A stretch of DNA of 8,566 nucleotides from an uncultured bacterium (GTDB lineage: Bacteria > Bacillota > Clostridia > Oscillospirales > Acutalibacteraceae), in contig CAKXIK010000077.1 in assembly GCA_934875675.1 (NCBI GenBank), positions 1-8,566 on the forward strand, given 5' to 3'. The notes beneath the pieces are model-generated. The model searched no databases. It worked only from the letters and a program-made list of their open reading frames with translations, and had not been told where the DNA came from. This document shows positions 6,539 through 8,566 of the stretch, in pieces (position 1 is the stretch's first letter; each line of letters opens with the position of its first letter). The translations under genes and the position numbers were made by a program.

Positions 6539-8116
6539 TTATTTTAGCTTATTGAGCATATCCGGCAATTTGCTGTTATACTCGTCGGTGATAAACTGAT
6601 ACTTTTCCAGATAAGAAGCAACCTGTTTATCATATTCATCCATGCTGATTTCACCCAAAATTGCTTTGACCAGAATGGTTTTAGACATCTCACCTGCTTC
6701 AGCCAGCTTTGTCTGGGTGTTGGAGCTAAGCTGAATATAATCTACCGGACTTGGACTTGCTTTCTTGGAAAGATCATAGGAAACGGTTAATCCATCATTG
6801 AGCATCTTAGAAAAATAATCGCGTTTCTCATCCGGCTGCTGTGAAATAACACGGGAAGTAGAAATCGCTACGCTCTCATCATTGCCATAGTTCCAAGTCA
6901 TCCGGTACATACTGCGAAGACCGAATGTATTATCGGATTCTGCCGTCAAAACTTTTTCTCCATTAACGATGTTGTAATCAGCACCTTCAATTCCCCATGA
7001 GGAAAGCATTTTGACATCATCGGAATAAAGTGTTTCAATCAAGCGGACTACTGCGTCCTTATGTTCCGTCTTTGCACCAATTGCAAGGCAGTGACCCCCG
7101 AGTAATGCCATTGCATAATACGCATCGCTATCCGTCACCTGAGAATCACTCACACGCGGCAATGCAGCCGGCACCACATTTTTTCCAATGCAGGAATTGG
7201 TATTGTTGGACCACAAAATCATATGCTTATTTTCTCTTCTGTCGGCGTAGTCCTCGTTTTTATTCGTAACAAAAGTTTTGTCAAGAAGTCCTTCTTTATA
7301 TAGCTTTTGATAAAACTCAATGGCATCCTTTATCATTGGGGCCTCAAATGCACTGATAACTTTACCGTCCTTATATTGCCATGCAGCTCCACCGGCACCA
7401 ACCGAAGCGCCATAGGCCTTAAAGAAAAGTTCCAGACCGTCCAGTCCTCCGATAGCAGAAAAAGGAACTGCATCCGGATATTTTTCCTTCAGCTTTTTAA
7501 ACAACTCATACCAATCATTCGGTTCTGTGGGCACAACACCGTTGTTCAACTCTTGAATCAGCCATGGATTTACTGCCGCAGACATTGTATCCAGCGGTGC
7601 CTGTGCACGCAATGCAAAAATATGATCCTGATCATTTTTCATCAAGTTTAACATGCTGTCATTATATGTTTTTGAGAGAACGGATGAAGACGAAATAATA
7701 TCGCTCAATTCCATGAACGCTCCTGCTTCTCCCTGTGTCTGCACATCAGAAGGAAACCAGCAGTGTACGAGATCCGGAATGTCGTTGGTGGAAAACATCA
7801 AATTAAATTTTGTCTGAAAATCAGAATATTCAGGGCAAATTACCTCTGTGAACTTCACGTTGGCTAACTCTGCAATTTTATTAATGTAGGCATTATCATT
7901 GGGACCCACTCCATCCGGGAATTTTAAGCCGGCAGTTCCCATAAAAAATCGAATCGGTTCCGGCTCAGCCGTTGCAGCAACCGAACTGGCATCATTTTTG
8001 GAGGTATCCGTCGTTTTTGAGGATGTTGTTTGTGGTTTGGCACAAGCACTAAAAAGCACCGTTCCAGTTAACATAATCCCAGCCAACAGAAAGGAAATTA
8101 TTTTACGGGTCTTCAT
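6539..8116 (-). CDS. Extracellular solute-binding lipoprotein, LplA/YtcQ type
   Basis: The 525-residue binding protein captures the substrate outside the cell and delivers it to the two permeases. It begins with a lipoprotein signal: basic MKTRK, the hydrophobic stretch IISFLLAGIMLTGTVLF, then the lipobox FSAC with C25 as the lipid-modified residue. A Ser/Thr-rich linker (about 29-50) tethers the folded domain. Family features include FFMGTAGLKFPDG, the FNLMFSTNDIPDLV segment (aggregate match to the 'ASGD-PD' region of such proteins) and a C-terminal EISMDEYDKQVASYLEKY, typical of LplA/YtcQ-like proteins. This family usually binds oligosaccharides such as uronate-containing sugars, but the ligand cannot be read from the sequence. 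The ATG at 8116 follows GAGGAGG by 7 nt. It is the first gene of the operon, with a promoter and palindrome about 40-90 nt upstream. The other importer genes lie downstream. Confidence 0.95.
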   Translation of the reverse strand: MKTRKIISFLLAGIMLTGTVLFSACAKPQTTSSKTTDTSKNDASSVAATAEPEPIRFFMGTAGLKFPDGVGPNDNAYINKIAELANVKFTEVICPEYSDFQTKFNLMFSTNDIPDLVHCWFPSDVQTQGEAGAFMELSDIISSSSVLSKTYNDSMLNLMKNDQDHIFALRAQAPLDTMSAAVNPWLIQELNNGVVPTEPNDWYELFKKLKEKYPDAVPFSAIGGLDGLELFFKAYGASVGAGGAAWQYKDGKVISAFEAPMIKDAIEFYQKLYKEGLLDKTFVTNKNEDYADRRENKHMILWSNNTNSCIGKNVVPAALPRVSDSQVTDSDAYYAMALLGGHCLAIGAKTEHKDAVVRLIETLYSDDVKMLSSWGIEGADYNIVNGEKVLTAESDNTFGLRSMYRMTWNYGNDESVAISTSRVISQQPDEKRDYFSKMLNDGLTVSYDLSKKASPSPVDYIQLSSNTQTKLAEAGEMSKTILVKAILGEISMDEYDKQVASYLEKYQFITDEYNSKLPDMLNKLK

Positions 8117-8123
8117 TTGTTTT

Positions 8124-8130
8124 CCTCCTC
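8124..8130 (-). promoter_or_regulatory. Ribosome binding site of the binding-protein gene
   Basis: GAGGAGG on the minus strand, 7 nt before the ATG at 8116. It is among the strongest ribosome binding sites in the window, in keeping with high expression of a binding protein. Confidence 0.9.
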
Positions 8131-8139
8131 ATAAATATC

Positions 8140-8151
8140 AATTTTAAAATT
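8140..8151. repeat. AT-only 12-bp palindrome in the operon leader
   Basis: AATTTTAAAATT is a perfect palindrome between the GC-rich palindrome (8153-8168) and the ribosome binding site. In this AT-rich leader it may be chance. It could instead be part of a two-part regulatory site. Confidence 0.35.
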
Positions 8152-8152
8152 T

Positions 8153-8168
8153 GGTGGTGCGCACCGCC
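8153..8168. promoter_or_regulatory. Candidate operator palindrome at the predicted transcription start
   Basis: GGTGGTGCGCACCGCC has a perfect 10-bp core (GGTGCGCACC, 8156-8165) and two further matching pairs on each side of one mismatch. It stands out as a GC-rich block in an AT-rich leader. It begins about where RNA synthesis should start, given the -10 box at 8177-8182. A repressor bound here would block initiation; alternatively it forms a stem at the very 5' end of the mRNA. The regulator is not encoded in the window. Confidence 0.55.
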
Positions 8169-8176
8169 TGACATCC

Positions 8177-8205
8177 ATATTAAATGTTGGGACACTGCTT
8201 TTCAA
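8177..8205 (-). promoter_or_regulatory. Probable sigma-A promoter of the six-gene operon
   Basis: On the minus strand TTGAAA (8200-8205, 5 of 6 to the -35 consensus) is separated by exactly 17 nt from TAATAT (8177-8182, 4 of 6 to the -10 consensus). Transcription would begin near 8170, giving a leader of about 55 nt before the binding-protein ATG. The -35 box overlaps the hairpin GCTTTT/AAAAGC (8197-8202, 8210-8215). Confidence 0.55.
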
Positions 8206-8395
8206 TAATAAAAGCCAATTTTAATGATGATTTCATGTTTTTTTAATGATTTATGAATGATAATTTAACGTTATAATAACAAAAAACGCTTATTTTCACG
8301 ATTATAGCTAAGAAGTACGTTTACATTTTGTGTATTTTATGATTAAATAATAAAACAGAAACATAAAAATAAAAACATATATTCAATATCATAGG
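8206..8395. other. AT-rich non-coding upstream region with weak regulatory signals
   Basis: No gene is supported in this stretch. It is very AT-rich and contains the palindrome TAACGTTA (8266-8273). A minus-strand TATAAT (8301-8306) could be a second, more distal -10 box, though it lacks a convincing -35. Next to it is the half-site TGTAAACG (minus strand, 8318-8325), like one half of a LacI-family or CcpA operator; the other half is not conserved. These are weak signals in a region where such matches arise easily. Confidence 0.3.
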
Positions 8396-8566
8396 AGAAA
8401 GGAATTGGGAGATAGATGAGTCAAAGACAACCACACGTACACAGAAATCGCTTTTTTGCTCGTTTAGCAGGGCAAAATTATTTTATCAAGTGTATGTGTT
8501 AAAATGATGTGACCCAAAAAGAGAGGAAGCCTCCCGCGAGATATGGTATAATGAGTTCACCACAAA
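8396..8566. other. Non-coding right edge of different composition; possible upstream end of another unit
   Basis: From about 8396 the sequence becomes less AT-rich and carries its own signals reading rightward. These include the hairpin TTTTGC/GCAAAA (8454-8459, 8472-8477), the small inverted repeat GAGG/CCTC (8523-8533) and an extended -10 box. No protein homology can be seen. It is probably the 5' region of a gene or insertion sequence that starts beyond the window. The exact boundary is uncertain. Confidence 0.35.
8544..8552 (+). promoter_or_regulatory. Extended -10 promoter reading out of the window
   Basis: TGGTATAAT is a perfect TGn-TATAAT extended -10 element on the plus strand. No TTGACA-like box lies 16-18 nt upstream, which extended -10 promoters tolerate. 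Transcription would start near 8559 and continue past the right edge, diverging from the six-gene operon. Confidence 0.5.

Noticed and set aside
7030..7651. Plus-strand open frames opposite the binding-protein gene
   Set aside because: They are antisense shadows without ribosome binding sites or recognisable domains.
8312..8325. CcpA (cre) site near the distal TATAAT
   Set aside because: Only one half (TGTAAACG) matches; the other half differs at most positions.
8416..8502. Plus-strand 28-codon frame (begins MSQRQPHVHRN)
   Set aside because: A GGGAG lies 4 nt upstream, but the frame is very short, shows no recognisable feature and lies in a likely promoter/leader region; chance is the simpler explanation.

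Overview
The window looks like chromosome from a Gram-positive anaerobe of the Firmicutes, probably a gut clostridium of the Oscillospiraceae/Ruminococcaceae kind (inference). The grounds are strong GAGGAGG/AGGTGATC-type ribosome binding sites, a lipoprotein signal peptide, an LplA/LplB/LplC-type sugar importer without its own ATPase, AT-rich spacers and a cysteine-rich cytoplasmic protein. No rRNA, tRNA, CRISPR array or recognisable transposase gene is visible.

All six convincing genes lie on the minus strand and read from high to low coordinates, apparently as one operon. In order they are: an extracellular solute-binding lipoprotein (8116-6539); two binding-protein-dependent ABC permeases (6397-5447 and 5436-4558); an EamA/DMT-type transporter (4438-3512); an M14 zinc carboxypeptidase (3531-1939); and a 631-residue cytoplasmic beta-propeller protein of unknown function (1923-28). 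The junctions are tight: 10 nt between the permeases, a 20-nt overlap of transporter and peptidase, and 15 nt before the propeller. The exceptions are two spacers of 141 and 119 nt. Each holds a long inverted repeat (6428-6515 and 4466-4546), placed just after the binding protein and just after the importer, where changes in expression level would be expected.

Upstream of the operon (8117-8566) is an AT-rich non-coding region. It contains a good sigma-A-like promoter (TTGAAA, 17 nt, TAATAT; 8177-8205). A GC-rich 16-bp palindrome at 8153-8168 lies where transcription should begin, and looks like an operator or a 5' mRNA stem. The last ~160 bases differ in composition and carry an extended -10 promoter facing right, towards something outside the window. 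At the other end, a very strong palindrome (36-89) lies inside the last 20 codons of the propeller gene and appears to supply its C-terminal tail.

Working model (inference): the binding protein and permeases, powered by an ATPase encoded elsewhere, import an oligomeric substrate. The cytoplasmic M14 peptidase and the propeller act on it or sense it, and the EamA transporter exports a product or by-product. A carbohydrate-type importer joined to a carboxypeptidase suggests a glycopeptide, peptide-like or modified-sugar substrate. The combination is the most interesting aspect of the window.
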